DNA of 64,000 bases from Magnetococcales bacterium (GTDB taxonomy: Bacteria; Pseudomonadota; Magnetococcia; Magnetococcales; Magnetaquicoccaceae), in contig JADGAZ010000018.1 in assembly GCA_015231755.1 (NCBI GenBank), positions 1 through 64,000 on the forward strand, in the 5' to 3' direction. Under the pieces are notes generated by a model. The model did not search any database. It was not told the DNA's origin and saw only the letters and a program-made list of their open reading frames with translations. A program made the position numbers and the translations under genes. Below, one piece after another: positions 13,339 to 22,672 of this stretch (positions are counted from its first letter, which is position 1; each line of letters begins with the position of its first letter).

Positions 13339-13920
13339 ATGACCACACCCGATCCCGCTCTCCATGAACTGATCCGCCTGCGTTGGTCTCCACGCGCCTT
13401 CGATCCCCGTCGGGTGGAACGGGAAACCGTAAAGCTACTGCTGGAAGCCGCCCGTTGGGCACCATCCTGCTACAACACCCAGCCATGGCGTTATCTTGTG
13501 GCCTTTCGGGACGATGAAGCGGGGTTCAACCGATTGTTGAGCTGTCTGGTGGAGGCCAACCGCCTCTGGGCCCGGAATGCCCCTGTACTCATGATCTCTC
13601 TGGCCTACACACGGCACGATCACAATGGCAAACCCAACCGTTGGGCCTGGCACGACGTTGGCGCGGCCAATGCCCAATTGACCGCCCAGGCCACGGCCAT
13701 GGGATTGGCCGTGCATCAGATGGCGGGATACGATCCCGATGCGGTGCGCCGCCTGTATGCCCTGGATGACCTCTTTGAACCGGTCACGGTCCTGGCCTTG
13801 GGTTATCCCGGATCCCCGGAGCTGCTGGATGCCACGTTGCGCGAACGGGAAACAGCCCCCAGACAACGCAAACCCCTGGAGGCCATCGCCTTCGACGGCG
13901 CCTGGGGAACCCCTCTGTAA
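13339..13920 (+). CDS. Nitroreductase-family oxidoreductase
   Basis: A 193-residue FMN-dependent nitroreductase-fold protein. The N-terminal LIRLRWSPRAFDPRRV and the AARWAPSCYNTQPWRYLV segment (about residues 35-53) are the classic flavin-binding start of the family. AWHDVGAANAQLTAQATAMGLAVHQMAGYD in the middle (quoted in part as HDVGAANAQL) supplies the second flavin contact. Such enzymes reduce quinones, nitro compounds or flavins with NAD(P)H in the cytoplasm; the natural substrate cannot be told. ATG follows CAGGAGCGCCCCC. The SUI1 gene starts 28 bp downstream. Confidence 0.85.
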   Translation: MTTPDPALHELIRLRWSPRAFDPRRVERETVKLLLEAARWAPSCYNTQPWRYLVAFRDDEAGFNRLLSCLVEANRLWARNAPVLMISLAYTRHDHNGKPNRWAWHDVGAANAQLTAQATAMGLAVHQMAGYDPDAVRRLYALDDLFEPVTVLALGYPGSPELLDATLRERETAPRQRKPLEAIAFDGAWGTPL

Positions 13921-13948
13921 AGAACTGGCATTGAAATCCGGAAAAAAC

Positions 13949-14296
13949 ATGGCCGACAGCGTGGTTTATTCAACCGAACAAGGCAGGATGTGTCCCGATT
14001 GTCATCAACCCCTCGCCGGATGCGCGTGCCATCGGAAGGGATTGCCCGTGGCATCCGACGGCACCGTGCGGGTTTCCAGAGAGACCAAAGGCCGCAACGG
14101 CAAAAGCGTGACGGTGATTCGAGGGGTTGCGCTGGATTCCGGATCCCTGGAGCAACTGGGAAAAACACTCCGAACCTTGTGCGGGACCGGAGGTACGGTG
14201 AAAGAAGGGGTGATTGAATTGCAAGGGGATCACGTGACCAAGATCATCGGGCCGTTGAACCAACGGGGTTGGGTGGTCAAACGGGTCGGAGGCTAA
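13949..14296 (+). CDS. SUI1/YciH-type translation factor
   Basis: A 115-residue protein with a short N-terminal Cys-rich segment (CPDCHQPLAGCACH, four Cys, possibly metal-binding) followed by a SUI1/eIF1-like domain: VRVSRETKGRNGKSVTVIRGV and GTGGTVKEGVIELQGDH (quoted in two pieces), ending with IIGPLNQRGWVVKRVGG. Bacterial members (YciH) are proposed to influence start-site fidelity on the 30S subunit. Start: ATG at 13949, which is the first Met that keeps the family N-terminus; the same frame is open further upstream inside the nitroreductase gene but that part is a shadow. Confidence 0.85.
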   Translation: MADSVVYSTEQGRMCPDCHQPLAGCACHRKGLPVASDGTVRVSRETKGRNGKSVTVIRGVALDSGSLEQLGKTLRTLCGTGGTVKEGVIELQGDHVTKIIGPLNQRGWVVKRVGG

Positions 14297-14463
14297 AAAA
14301 GACAAACCCGCGATGTGGATTTGCCCGTGACTTTGGCCGCAACTTTGGCTATCCATTCAAGGGGGTGCGTGTCGCCTCCCGGAGAATGGCGCACCGTTTC
14401 ATGGTCGCAATACTCTTGATCTCACAGGCCACCTATCGACTTCAAACCGTGACGAACCATCCC

Positions 14464-15306
14464 ATGACTGACCATCCCATGACTGACTGGACCATCGTGG
14501 ATGTCGGGGTTGAGCGTTTCAACAACGATCACCAACGACTGCTCTTTTATGTGATCGAGTTGGATCGTCTTGCCCAGCGTTTCCAGCAACGGGAGCCGTT
14601 TGAAGACGAATGGGATCAGGTGGATCTCCTGTTTCCCCGCCTGGACAAATACACCCAGGAGCATTTCCAGGCCGAAGAGGCGCTCATGCGCCAATACGCC
14701 TACAGCCACCTGGACGAACATATCATCCAGCACAACCAGTTGATCCAGCATCTGGACCGTCTCCGGGAGGATGTGGCGCTGCGGCGCTCCGGTTCCATCG
14801 CCCACCTGGAAACGTTTCTGCTGGATTGGCTGCGCAACCACATCAACCGCAACGACCGGAAATATCGGGGCTGTTTCCAGTGGGCGGAAAACCGGGATAT
14901 CCTCGAAAAAGCCCTGTTCAACGAAATGATTTCCGCCGCGCAATTGCAGCGGATCATCGACATGGCCCCCCCGGAAGTGGTGCTGTTGGATCTGCGCACC
15001 GAAACGGAACATCGGGAAGGCATCATCTCCGGTTCCCGCCTCTACCCCTGTGATCACAATCTCATCGACCGCCAAGATACGGAACCCTTCCGACGCTCCT
15101 TCGAGGCCACCTTCTCCCCGGAGCAGTTCAATCCCGATCATTGGTATGTCCTGATCTGTCGTTCCGGTCCCCGAGCGGCCATTGCCCTGGAGATCATGCA
15201 GCAGCACGACTTGAAGACCTGTGAACTGGTGGGCGGCATCCAGGAATGGACCCGCCAGGGTTTCCCGCTGGTGGCCATGGACGCTCCTCCCCTTTCCGAT
15301 CCGTAA
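14464..15306 (+). CDS. Hemerythrin-rhodanese fusion protein
   Basis: About 280 residues in two domains. The first (about 1-140) is a bacteriohemerythrin: NDHQRLL, EHFQAEEALM, HLDEHIIQHNQL and WLRNHINRNDRKY supply the His/Glu/Asp ligands of a di-iron O2-binding site. The second (about 160-275) is a rhodanese-like domain with VVLLDLRTETEHREG, a persulfide-forming cysteine in CRSGPRAA, and the closing LVGGIQEWTRQGFPLV. O2 or redox sensing coupled to sulfur transfer is inferred. The start is uncertain: ATGs at 14464 and 14479 follow two near-identical CATCCCATGACTGA units, and an ATG at 14401 is also in frame; none has a clear Shine-Dalgarno. Confidence 0.8.
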   Translation: MTDHPMTDWTIVDVGVERFNNDHQRLLFYVIELDRLAQRFQQREPFEDEWDQVDLLFPRLDKYTQEHFQAEEALMRQYAYSHLDEHIIQHNQLIQHLDRLREDVALRRSGSIAHLETFLLDWLRNHINRNDRKYRGCFQWAENRDILEKALFNEMISAAQLQRIIDMAPPEVVLLDLRTETEHREGIISGSRLYPCDHNLIDRQDTEPFRRSFEATFSPEQFNPDHWYVLICRSGPRAAIALEIMQQHDLKTCELVGGIQEWTRQGFPLVAMDAPPLSDP

Positions 15307-15342
15307 ACAACCCAACCGTGCCGCACCGCTCGCCGCGCTACC

Positions 15343-15367
15343 GGACGGTCTTTCCCCAAGACCGTCC
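15343..15367 (+). terminator. Hairpin after the hemerythrin-rhodanese gene
   Basis: A perfect 10 bp stem, GGACGGTCTT (15343-15352) with AAGACCGTCC (15358-15367), and a 5-base loop. It lies 36 bp after the stop at 15306. No T-run follows directly. Confidence 0.5.
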
Positions 15368-15453
15368 CGACCGCCCCGCCCCAAAAACAATTTTCCCACA
15401 CCCCGGGATTTCGTGTTACTCTTCCCCGATCCAACCACCCCCCGGTGTCAAAA

Positions 15454-16494
15454 ATGCCTATGAGAACCGCATCCACGCCTGCGCTGCGACTGTCCACATG
15501 GTTTGTCATCATGCCATGGCTGCTGCTCGCGGCAGGGATCCCCCTCGCCTGGAGCGACGGCGGATCCATGGCATTCGGGCTGCCGGTCCAATGCGTCATG
15601 GGAGAGCGGTGCTGGATCCAGAATTATCCGGACCATGATCCGGGCCCGGGCGCGGTGGATTATCATCAAGGATCCCTCACCTACGACGGTCACCGGGGTG
15701 TGGACTTCCGGGTGCAAACCCTGACACAGATGCGCCAGGGGGTGGCGGTGATCGCGGCGGCGGATGGACGGGTCAAGGCGATCCGGGATGGCATGCCGGA
15801 TGGTCCCGCCTCGGGCCGTATCGACCAGGAGTCCATCGGTCAGCGACTGGCAGGCAACGGCGTGGTGATCGATCACGGTAACGGGTGGGAGAGTCAATAC
15901 GCGCATCTGCGCCAGGGGAGCGTCAGGGTGACTCCCGGACAACGGGTCCGGGCCGGAGACCCCCTGGGATGGATCGGACAGTCGGGAATGGCGCAATTTC
16001 CCCATGTCCATTTCGAGGTGCGTCGGAACGGCCAATTCCTGGATCCCTTCGCGGCTGAGGATCCCGACGATCCGCAAGGGGAAGCACATCCGCTGTGGAA
16101 CGCCGCCGCCTTGCAACACTTGACCTATCGCCCGGCGGGGGAGTTGTCCGCGGGATTTTCCGCCACGGTTCCGGATGATCTGCGGGTCGCGGATCCCCCA
16201 ACCGAAACCCTGGAGGGTCGGGCGGAAAAATTGATCTTCTGGGTCAACCTGTTCGGCGCCCGCGTCGGGGATCAGGAGACCATGGAACTGACGGCCCCAT
16301 CCGGATCCATTCTGGCCCGACACGAAACCCGACACGAACGCAATCGGGCGCGGGTCATGCGTTACCTCGGCAAGCCGCGTCCGCCAACACTGGACTCCTG
16401 GCCCCCGGGGCGCTACACCGGCTCTTATACGTTGACACGACCGGGTGAGGCCAAACCTCTGGTGCAGATCACCCGTCATCTGGACATCCCTTGA
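15454..16494 (+). CDS. M23-family (LytM-type) metallopeptidase, exported
   Basis: About 346 residues with an N-terminal signal segment (WFVIMPWLLLAAGIPLAW). The peptidase domain (about 80-200) has the zinc motif H-R-G-V-D in YDGHRGVDFR, the GNGVVIDHGNG strand and the second motif HVHFEVRRNGQFLDPF, all typical of M23/lysostaphin-like peptidoglycan endopeptidases. About 145 further residues without a known domain follow. It would act on peptidoglycan cross-links in the periplasm or be a LytM regulator; the zinc ligands look intact, so activity is likely. Start choice: ATG at 15454 or 15460; a GTG at 15445 is also possible and none has a clear ribosome site. The next gene begins 30 bp downstream. 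Confidence 0.85.
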   Translation: MPMRTASTPALRLSTWFVIMPWLLLAAGIPLAWSDGGSMAFGLPVQCVMGERCWIQNYPDHDPGPGAVDYHQGSLTYDGHRGVDFRVQTLTQMRQGVAVIAAADGRVKAIRDGMPDGPASGRIDQESIGQRLAGNGVVIDHGNGWESQYAHLRQGSVRVTPGQRVRAGDPLGWIGQSGMAQFPHVHFEVRRNGQFLDPFAAEDPDDPQGEAHPLWNAAALQHLTYRPAGELSAGFSATVPDDLRVADPPTETLEGRAEKLIFWVNLFGARVGDQETMELTAPSGSILARHETRHERNRARVMRYLGKPRPPTLDSWPPGRYTGSYTLTRPGEAKPLVQITRHLDIP

Positions 16495-16524
16495 CACCCG
16501 ACCGCTTGCAGGGAGCCTTGGTAT

Positions 16525-19500
16525 ATGACCCTCCTTTCTAAAATGGCGCTTGTGCTGGCTCTGATCCCACTCCTGATGACCGGCCAGGGAGAGGCGGCGG
16601 TGACCACCGAACAGCTCCCGGAGCCTCTGAAGCCCTGGGTCAACTGGGTGCTGCACGGCCACGAGCAGAACCTGTGTCCCATGGCCCACGACAACGCCTC
16701 CTCCCGCTGGTGCAGTTGGTCTTCCCGGTTGTCCCTGACGCTGGAGAAGAATCAAGGCCGTTTCGGATTGCAGGCGCGTGTGGTGGGCCATGTCTGGCTG
16801 CCTTTGCCCGGCGATGGGGAACGGTGGCCCCGGGAGGTGAAGGTGAACGACAAACCCGCCATCGTGACGGTGCAAGAGGGGATTCCGGGGGTATGGTTGA
16901 GTGCCGGCAGCCATGCCGTAAGCGGCGAGTGGCGTTATGCCACCCTGCCCGAATTCCTGAAGGTGCCTGGAGAGGTGGGTCTGATCACCCTGAGCGTGGA
17001 AGGCCGGGGGATTCCTTTTGCCGCCCCGGACAACGAAGGCCGATTGTGGCTGCACCCCAAAAACCAGACCAAACGGGATGAAGACCGACTGGAGATGTCG
17101 GTGCAACGTCTGTTGCGCGACGGCGTGCCGGTGACCCTGGAGACCCGCATCGAACTACGGGTTTCGGGCAAGCAGCGTGAAATCCTGCTGGGTCCATCCC
17201 TGGGCGCGGAGTGGATTCCCACCGACGTGAACGCCCCGCTGCCGATCCGGATCGAGCCGGATGGAGGGATAAAAATTCAGGTCAAGGCCGGGGTATGGCC
17301 CATCATCCTGGAGCAACGCCTTCCCGGACCGGTCACCACCATCGAACGTCCCAAGTCTCCCCCCTCCCCCTGGCCCGAAGAGGAGGCCTGGGCCTTCGCG
17401 GCCAATCCCCGCATGCGCATGGTGACGGTGGGAGGCGTGGATGCGGTGGATCCCCGTCAAACCGGATTGCCCCAGGAGTGGCACAACCATCCGGCCTATC
17501 GGATGCGCCCCGGAGACCGGATGCAACTGGTGGAAAAAAAACGGGGCGAGAGTGATCCGATCACCGAACGTCTGAACCTGACCCGTACCTTGTGGCTGGA
17601 TTTCTCCGGAGCGGGGTGGACCATCCAGGATCAGATCCAGGGAACCGGCATGGGTTCCTGGCGTCTGGAGATGAATCCCCCCATGAACCTGGGACGGGTG
17701 CTGATCGACGGGGAGAATCAATTCATCACCCACCTGCCCGGTTCGGCCCTGAGCGGCGTGGAACTCCGGGAAAAACAGGTGAAAGTCAGCGCGGAAAGCC
17801 GTCTGCCCCTGAATACCGGGGTGATTCCGGCCACCGGTTGGAATCAGGATTTCCAGAAGGTCTCCGCCACGGCCCATCTCCCCCCGGGATGGCGTCTGCT
17901 GCACGCCAGGGGGGTGGACCGGGCCGACGCAACCTGGATCGGCCAATGGACCTTGCTGGACTTCTTCCTGACCCTGGTGGTGGCTCTGGCCACCGGACGG
18001 TTGTGGGGCAGGCTCTGGGGTGGGGTGGCCCTGATGGCCATGGGATTGATCCATCCGGAACAACCCGCGCTGGCCTGGAGCCTGCTGGCGATCATGGGGG
18101 CCGTGGCGGCGCTGCGGGTGGTGCCGGCAAAAGGATGGCCCGCACGGCTGCTGGGCACCTGGCGGCTGATCTCCCTGCTGACGCTGGCGGCCACCCTGTT
18201 GCCGTTTCTCATCGATCAAGCCCGCCAGGGGATCCATCCCCAACTGGAAATGGAAAGTGGCATCCTGCTGTCTGCCCCCGGTGGATCCATGGGGGTGCGG
18301 CGTGCGGCGGTGGCAACGCCCATGATGGCGAAAGAGGCCATGCAGGCGCCGGCTCCAGCCGCCGTTCCTCCGCCAGCCAGGGAACAGGCCCGGAATGAAG
18401 ACCACTCCGGAAACAAGGCCAAAAAAGCCCAAACCTCCAGCGCCGGCAGGCCCGACGCCCCACCCCCGCCGCCTCGGCCCAGGCTGACCGGACTGGATCC
18501 CAAAGCCGTGGCCCAAACCGGTCCAGGTATTCCCCAATGGCAATGGCATACGGTCTCATTGCACTGGAACGGTCCGGTGACGCGGGATCAGGAGTGGCGT
18601 CTGTATCTGCTGCCCCCCTGGGCAAACCGGCTGGTGATTCTGGCCCGGATCCTGTTGGCTTTGGCCCTGGTGGTACGGATGCTGGAGATGGCCGCCATCC
18701 GACGGCCGGGAAAACAGACCGGTGTGACCGCCTCCGTTATGCTGCTGCTTCTCGGGCTGACGGGGAGTGGCTGGGCCGGGGAGATCCCGGACCAAAAAAT
18801 GCTCGACACCTTGAGCAACCGGCTGCTGGAGCCTCCGGACTGTCTGCCCGCCTGCGCCAATCTGAACCGTCTGCGTCTGGAGGCGGATACGGAACGGCTG
18901 CGACTGCATCTGGAAATGCACGCCCAAAATGAAGTCGCCATCCCCTTGCCGGGTCAGTCGGGACACTGGCTCCCGGCGGAAGTGTGGCTGGACGGCAAGC
19001 CTGCGGTGGATCTCAAACGTCTCGATCAACCGGCGGACCATCCCGGCACCCTTTGGATGGTGATTCCAGCAGGCATTCACGCGGTGATGCTGGAAGGTCC
19101 GCTGCCGACCCGGGAGAATGTCCAGCTCTCCTTGCCCCTGGGGCCACGTCTGGCGGTGGCCGAAAGCCAAAGCTGGAAGGTGGAAGGAATCCACGACAAC
19201 GGCACCATCGACTCCACCTTGCAGTTGCGCCGCATCCACTCCGACACACCCGGTGTCGGGGAGTCCCGGGAGAGTTGGCCGGATGTGGTCTCCCTGCCTC
19301 CGTTTCTGGAGGTGGAACGGCGCATCACCCTGGGTCTCACCTGGGAGGTGGAAACCCAGGTGCGTCGGGTGACCCGCGGGGAGAGCGCGGTGGGATTGGC
19401 ACTCCCCCTGCTGGCCGGAGAGTCCATCACCACCCAGGGCATCCGGGTGGCGGAGGGCAAAGCCCAGGTGCGCCTCGCGCCCGAACAGCAGCACATCCAC

Positions 19501-20685
19501 TGGCGTTCCACCCTGGAAAGCCGGGAACTTCTGACTCTGACCGCCCCGAAAGAGACCCTGTGGCACGAAATCTGGCAGTTAAGGGCCGCGCCTTTATGGC
19601 ATGTGAGCCTGGAGGGCATCCCGGTCACCGCCATGACCGACGAATCCGGCGGTCATCAACCGGAATGGCGTCCCTGGCCCGGTGAGGAGGCCCGCATCCG
19701 GATCATTCGGCCCCAGGGGGTGGAGGGTCCGACCCTCACCCTGGAACGGTCGGATCTGTCCATCACCCCCGGTGAACGCACCACGGATGTCACTTTGACC
19801 ATGACCATGCAGGCCAGTCATGGGGGTCAGCATGGGATACGGTTGCCGGAATCGGCCCGATTGCTGTCCGCCCACATCGCCGGTCGGGAGGAGTCTTTGC
19901 GTCAGGACGGACGCCAGATCATCCTGCCGGTGGCTCCCGGCACCCGCGAGGTGCGTCTGAGCTGGCGACAATCCGAAGGCATGAACTGGCGACTGGCCAT
20001 GCCCCGGCCCGACCTGGGCATGGAGGGGGTGAACGCCACCTCCCGGATCACCCTGCCTCCGGATCGCTGGATCCTGTGGGTGCAAGGGCCCACCATGGGA
20101 CCGGCGGTGCTGTACTGGGGGGCGCTGGTGGTCATTTTACTGGTGGCCGTGGGGCTGGGACGGATTCCCTGGCTGCCCCTCAAAACCCGTCACTGGGGCG
20201 TGCTGGGACTGGGATTGAGTACCGTGAATACCTTGCCCGCCATGATCCTGGTGGGATGGTTTCTGCTCATGGGATGGCGCGGCGCCCATCCGGAAAGCGC
20301 CAGCCGTGGCCGCTTCAACGCACGGCAGATTTTTCTGCTGCTTTGGACCGTGGCGGCAGTGGCCGCTCTGGAAGAGATTTTCCGGCATGGTCTGCTGGGC
20401 TTTCCGGATATGCAGGTGACTGGCAATTTATCCACCCCCCGGATGCTGCAATGGTTCCAGGATCGGATCGGTCCCGAGTGGCCCGCCATGCAGGTGATCT
20501 CCCTGCCCCTGTTCGCCTATCGACTGCTGATGCTGTTGTGGTCGTTGTGGCTGGCCGCGGCCCTGCTGGGCTGGATCCGCTGGGGCTGGAACTGTCTGAG
20601 CCGCGATGGCCTGTGGCGTCCCAAGGTGAAACCCGACACCATCCCCCCAACACCAGCAGGGACAATTCCGGATGACGTGAAGTAA
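16525..20685 (+). CDS. Very large exported/membrane protein, unknown, with internal duplication
   Basis: 1386 residues with an N-terminal signal segment (MALVLALIPLLMTGQGEAA), long beta-rich polar stretches and two groups of membrane segments: about 475-570 and 720-755 in the middle, and about 1190-1370 at the C-terminus. The first and second exported parts look alike: WLPLPGDGERWPREVKVNDKPA (quoted in part, near residue 90) resembles IPLPGQSGHWLPAEVWLDGKPA near 806, each followed by a Trp/Ala-Gly-Xaa-His-Ala strand (SAGSHAV, PAGIHAV). A Pro/Ala-rich linker lies near 600-650. I do not recognise the family. GGGAG nine bases before ATG supports the start. It lies between an M23 peptidase and an FGE-like gene, suggesting envelope work. 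Confidence 0.75.
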   Translation: MTLLSKMALVLALIPLLMTGQGEAAVTTEQLPEPLKPWVNWVLHGHEQNLCPMAHDNASSRWCSWSSRLSLTLEKNQGRFGLQARVVGHVWLPLPGDGERWPREVKVNDKPAIVTVQEGIPGVWLSAGSHAVSGEWRYATLPEFLKVPGEVGLITLSVEGRGIPFAAPDNEGRLWLHPKNQTKRDEDRLEMSVQRLLRDGVPVTLETRIELRVSGKQREILLGPSLGAEWIPTDVNAPLPIRIEPDGGIKIQVKAGVWPIILEQRLPGPVTTIERPKSPPSPWPEEEAWAFAANPRMRMVTVGGVDAVDPRQTGLPQEWHNHPAYRMRPGDRMQLVEKKRGESDPITERLNLTRTLWLDFSGAGWTIQDQIQGTGMGSWRLEMNPPMNLGRVLIDGENQFITHLPGSALSGVELREKQVKVSAESRLPLNTGVIPATGWNQDFQKVSATAHLPPGWRLLHARGVDRADATWIGQWTLLDFFLTLVVALATGRLWGRLWGGVALMAMGLIHPEQPALAWSLLAIMGAVAALRVVPAKGWPARLLGTWRLISLLTLAATLLPFLIDQARQGIHPQLEMESGILLSAPGGSMGVRRAAVATPMMAKEAMQAPAPAAVPPPAREQARNEDHSGNKAKKAQTSSAGRPDAPPPPPRPRLTGLDPKAVAQTGPGIPQWQWHTVSLHWNGPVTRDQEWRLYLLPPWANRLVILARILLALALVVRMLEMAAIRRPGKQTGVTASVMLLLLGLTGSGWAGEIPDQKMLDTLSNRLLEPPDCLPACANLNRLRLEADTERLRLHLEMHAQNEVAIPLPGQSGHWLPAEVWLDGKPAVDLKRLDQPADHPGTLWMVIPAGIHAVMLEGPLPTRENVQLSLPLGPRLAVAESQSWKVEGIHDNGTIDSTLQLRRIHSDTPGVGESRESWPDVVSLPPFLEVERRITLGLTWEVETQVRRVTRGESAVGLALPLLAGESITTQGIRVAEGKAQVRLAPEQQHIHWRSTLESRELLTLTAPKETLWHEIWQLRAAPLWHVSLEGIPVTAMTDESGGHQPEWRPWPGEEARIRIIRPQGVEGPTLTLERSDLSITPGERTTDVTLTMTMQASHGGQHGIRLPESARLLSAHIAGREESLRQDGRQIILPVAPGTREVRLSWRQSEGMNWRLAMPRPDLGMEGVNATSRITLPPDRWILWVQGPTMGPAVLYWGALVVILLVAVGLGRIPWLPLKTRHWGVLGLGLSTVNTLPAMILVGWFLLMGWRGAHPESASRGRFNARQIFLLLWTVAAVAALEEIFRHGLLGFPDMQVTGNLSTPRMLQWFQDRIGPEWPAMQVISLPLFAYRLLMLLWSLWLAAALLGWIRWGWNCLSRDGLWRPKVKPDTIPPTPAGTIPDDVK

Positions 20686-20761
20686 TCCAGGGTGTATAAT
20701 CACCCACGCATCATCCATCCACGCATGACCAAACATCCAGCTCACAGGGGGGGATCGAGCC

Positions 20762-21709
20762 ATGGAGTGTCCCAAATGCCGACGGGTTCATCCCGATGAC
20801 GCCTACTTCTGCGCCCGGTGCGGCGTCGTCCTCCCCTGCCCGGATGCGGAAGAAGACCAGGAGGATCCGAACGGCCAATACTGCTTGCGGTGCCGTCAGT
20901 CCCGATCCATGGACCACCCCACCTTCAAACCCCGGCCTCCGGACCAGACCGGCCCATCCAAGGTGCGCAAACCCCTGCTGTGGTTTCTGGCGGTCACGGT
21001 GGTGGTCTGGCTGGGGGTCATGGCTTGGCACTTCTTGAGCGAAGACAAATATCTGAACATGAAATTCGTCATCGTTCCCCAGGGATGTTTCCAGATGGGA
21101 TCCGACGACTCCCCCCGCACCGCTCCCAAACACGAAGTGTGCGTGGACTGGTTCTACATGAGCCAGTTTGAAGTCACCCAAAGCCAGTGGGAGTCGGTGA
21201 TGGGACACAACCCCTCATCCCTGAACGCCTGCGGGGAAAACTGTCCGGTAAACGGCATCACCTGGGAACAGGTGCAGGTGTTCATCAACAAGCTCAACGC
21301 CCGGGGAGGCGACAAGTTCCGCCTGCCCACCGAGGCGGAGTGGGAATACGCCTGCCGGGGAGGCGCCAGACAACGCTACTGCGGCAGCGACGACGCGGAT
21401 CTGGTGGCCTGGCACAGCGGCAACGCCCGGGGAGACATCCATCCGGTGGGACAAAAAGCCCCCAACGGCTTTCGACTCTTCGACATGAGCGGCAATGTCT
21501 GGGAATGGGTGACGGATCACTACGACGAACGCTACTACGCCATCTCCCCCAAAAGCAATCCCAAAGGCTCCAACACTGGCGCCCTGCGGATCTTCCGGGG
21601 AGGCAGCATCAAAAGCAGTCCCGAATTCATCCAACCCACGCAACGCAACAGCGGCGACGCCAAGAGCAATTTCGGCGATCTGGGCTTCCGGCTGGTACGC
21701 ATTCCCTGA
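20762..21709 (+). CDS. Zinc-ribbon, membrane-anchored FGE-sulfatase-domain protein
   Basis: 315 residues. The N-terminal MECPKCRRVHPDDAYFCARCG is a double CxxC zinc ribbon, with a further YCLRC pair near 41-45. One membrane segment covers about 70-90 (LLWFLAVTVVVWLGVMAW). The rest (96-315) is an FGE-sulfatase/SUMF1-like domain: MKFVIVPQGCFQMGS start, YMSQFEVTQSQWE, RLPTEAEWEYACRGG, and the closing FDMSGNVWEWV, FRGGS and GFRLVR. Most bacterial proteins with this fold are not formylglycine-generating enzymes; some are iron or peptide-modifying enzymes. GGGGGGGATCGAGCC precedes ATG. It follows the 1386-residue gene at 76 bp. Confidence 0.88.
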   Translation: MECPKCRRVHPDDAYFCARCGVVLPCPDAEEDQEDPNGQYCLRCRQSRSMDHPTFKPRPPDQTGPSKVRKPLLWFLAVTVVVWLGVMAWHFLSEDKYLNMKFVIVPQGCFQMGSDDSPRTAPKHEVCVDWFYMSQFEVTQSQWESVMGHNPSSLNACGENCPVNGITWEQVQVFINKLNARGGDKFRLPTEAEWEYACRGGARQRYCGSDDADLVAWHSGNARGDIHPVGQKAPNGFRLFDMSGNVWEWVTDHYDERYYAISPKSNPKGSNTGALRIFRGGSIKSSPEFIQPTQRNSGDAKSNFGDLGFRLVRIP

Positions 21710-21739
21710 TGCCCGAATCCGCCGACGCCCTCGACTCCC

Positions 21740-22672
21740 TCATAACGCCTTGCGCAGCCGTCGCAACTCTTCGAGCTTGCGCACCTCGTAGGAGGTGAGT
21801 CCCTGGGCGTTTTCCGGGGTCGGTTCGTGATAATACTGACGCAACACCCGCAACCGTTCCACCTCCGTCGAGGTAAGGGGAGGTTCCCAGGGGTGAATGA
21901 CCAGCCAGTCGGCGGCGATGCGCACCAGTTTCTCCTGAAGCGGAAACTGTCGATAGGAGATCACCCGCAAAGCGCCACTCGGCATGCCGGCAAACACCCC
22001 CCGTGGCGGAGTCGGCCCCGGCGCGCCTCCGGATCCCCCCTGATCCCGCACCACATATCCGCCATCCCAGGCGGCCCAGACCACATCCCGCCCCCGGTCC
22101 CGATAATCATCCAGCAGCACCAGCCGTCCCCCCGGCGTGCGATTGGGGGAGTCAAGCACATAAATTTTCTCTTGCAACCAAGCGATCAAAATCACATGAT
22201 GCACCCAGGCAGGCGCTGACGGGGCCAACGTGACCACACGCATCTGTTTTTCCGGAAAGCCACTCTCTTTAAGCAACAACATCTTGGCGAACGCATAATC
22301 CTCGCAATCACCACCGGTGCGGTAGGCGTCGATGGGGGTCTTCCAGATGTTTTCCGGATCATCCTGATAGACGATCCGCCGGTTGACCTGTTCCTGCACG
22401 GCTTGCAGACGGGTCAAAAACGGCAACTCCCGGATTGCGGCCAGATCGCTTTCCCATTCCGGGGAGCGGCGTTTGGCGTGATCGGCCATGAGGCGTCCCC
22501 ATTTGTCGCCACGGCCCGACGAATCCTGAGGGCTGAAAGCGACCTCGAACAGCCGGGAGATGGGCAGAGGATCCACAGCGTGGGCCAAGTCGCAAGCCCC
22601 CACCATCCATATCGCCAACAGCAAAACCGGACCCAATCCGCCAGTTGTCCACCTATGAAAGGAGATCACCAT
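21740..22672 (-). CDS. LapG-like periplasmic cysteine protease (bacterial transglutaminase-like)
   Basis: About 310 residues with a signal peptide (VLLLAIWMVGACDLAHA). The middle shows the BTLCP/LapG pattern: VNRRIVYQDDPENIWKTP, the catalytic Cys in GGDCEDYAFAKMLLL, the His in WVHHVILIAWL and the Asp in IYVLDSPN. LapG cuts large surface adhesins to release cells from biofilms and is controlled by c-di-GMP through LapD; no LapD or adhesin lies in the window, so the substrate is unknown. The C-terminal 100 residues carry no known motif. The start used is the ATG at 22672, directly before the signal peptide; an ATG at 22732 with GGGAG upstream is an alternative. Its 5' end overlaps that of the divergent gene. 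Confidence 0.75.
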   Translation of the reverse strand: MVISFHRWTTGGLGPVLLLAIWMVGACDLAHAVDPLPISRLFEVAFSPQDSSGRGDKWGRLMADHAKRRSPEWESDLAAIRELPFLTRLQAVQEQVNRRIVYQDDPENIWKTPIDAYRTGGDCEDYAFAKMLLLKESGFPEKQMRVVTLAPSAPAWVHHVILIAWLQEKIYVLDSPNRTPGGRLVLLDDYRDRGRDVVWAAWDGGYVVRDQGGSGGAPGPTPPRGVFAGMPSGALRVISYRQFPLQEKLVRIAADWLVIHPWEPPLTSTEVERLRVLRQYYHEPTPENAQGLTSYEVRKLEELRRLRKAL

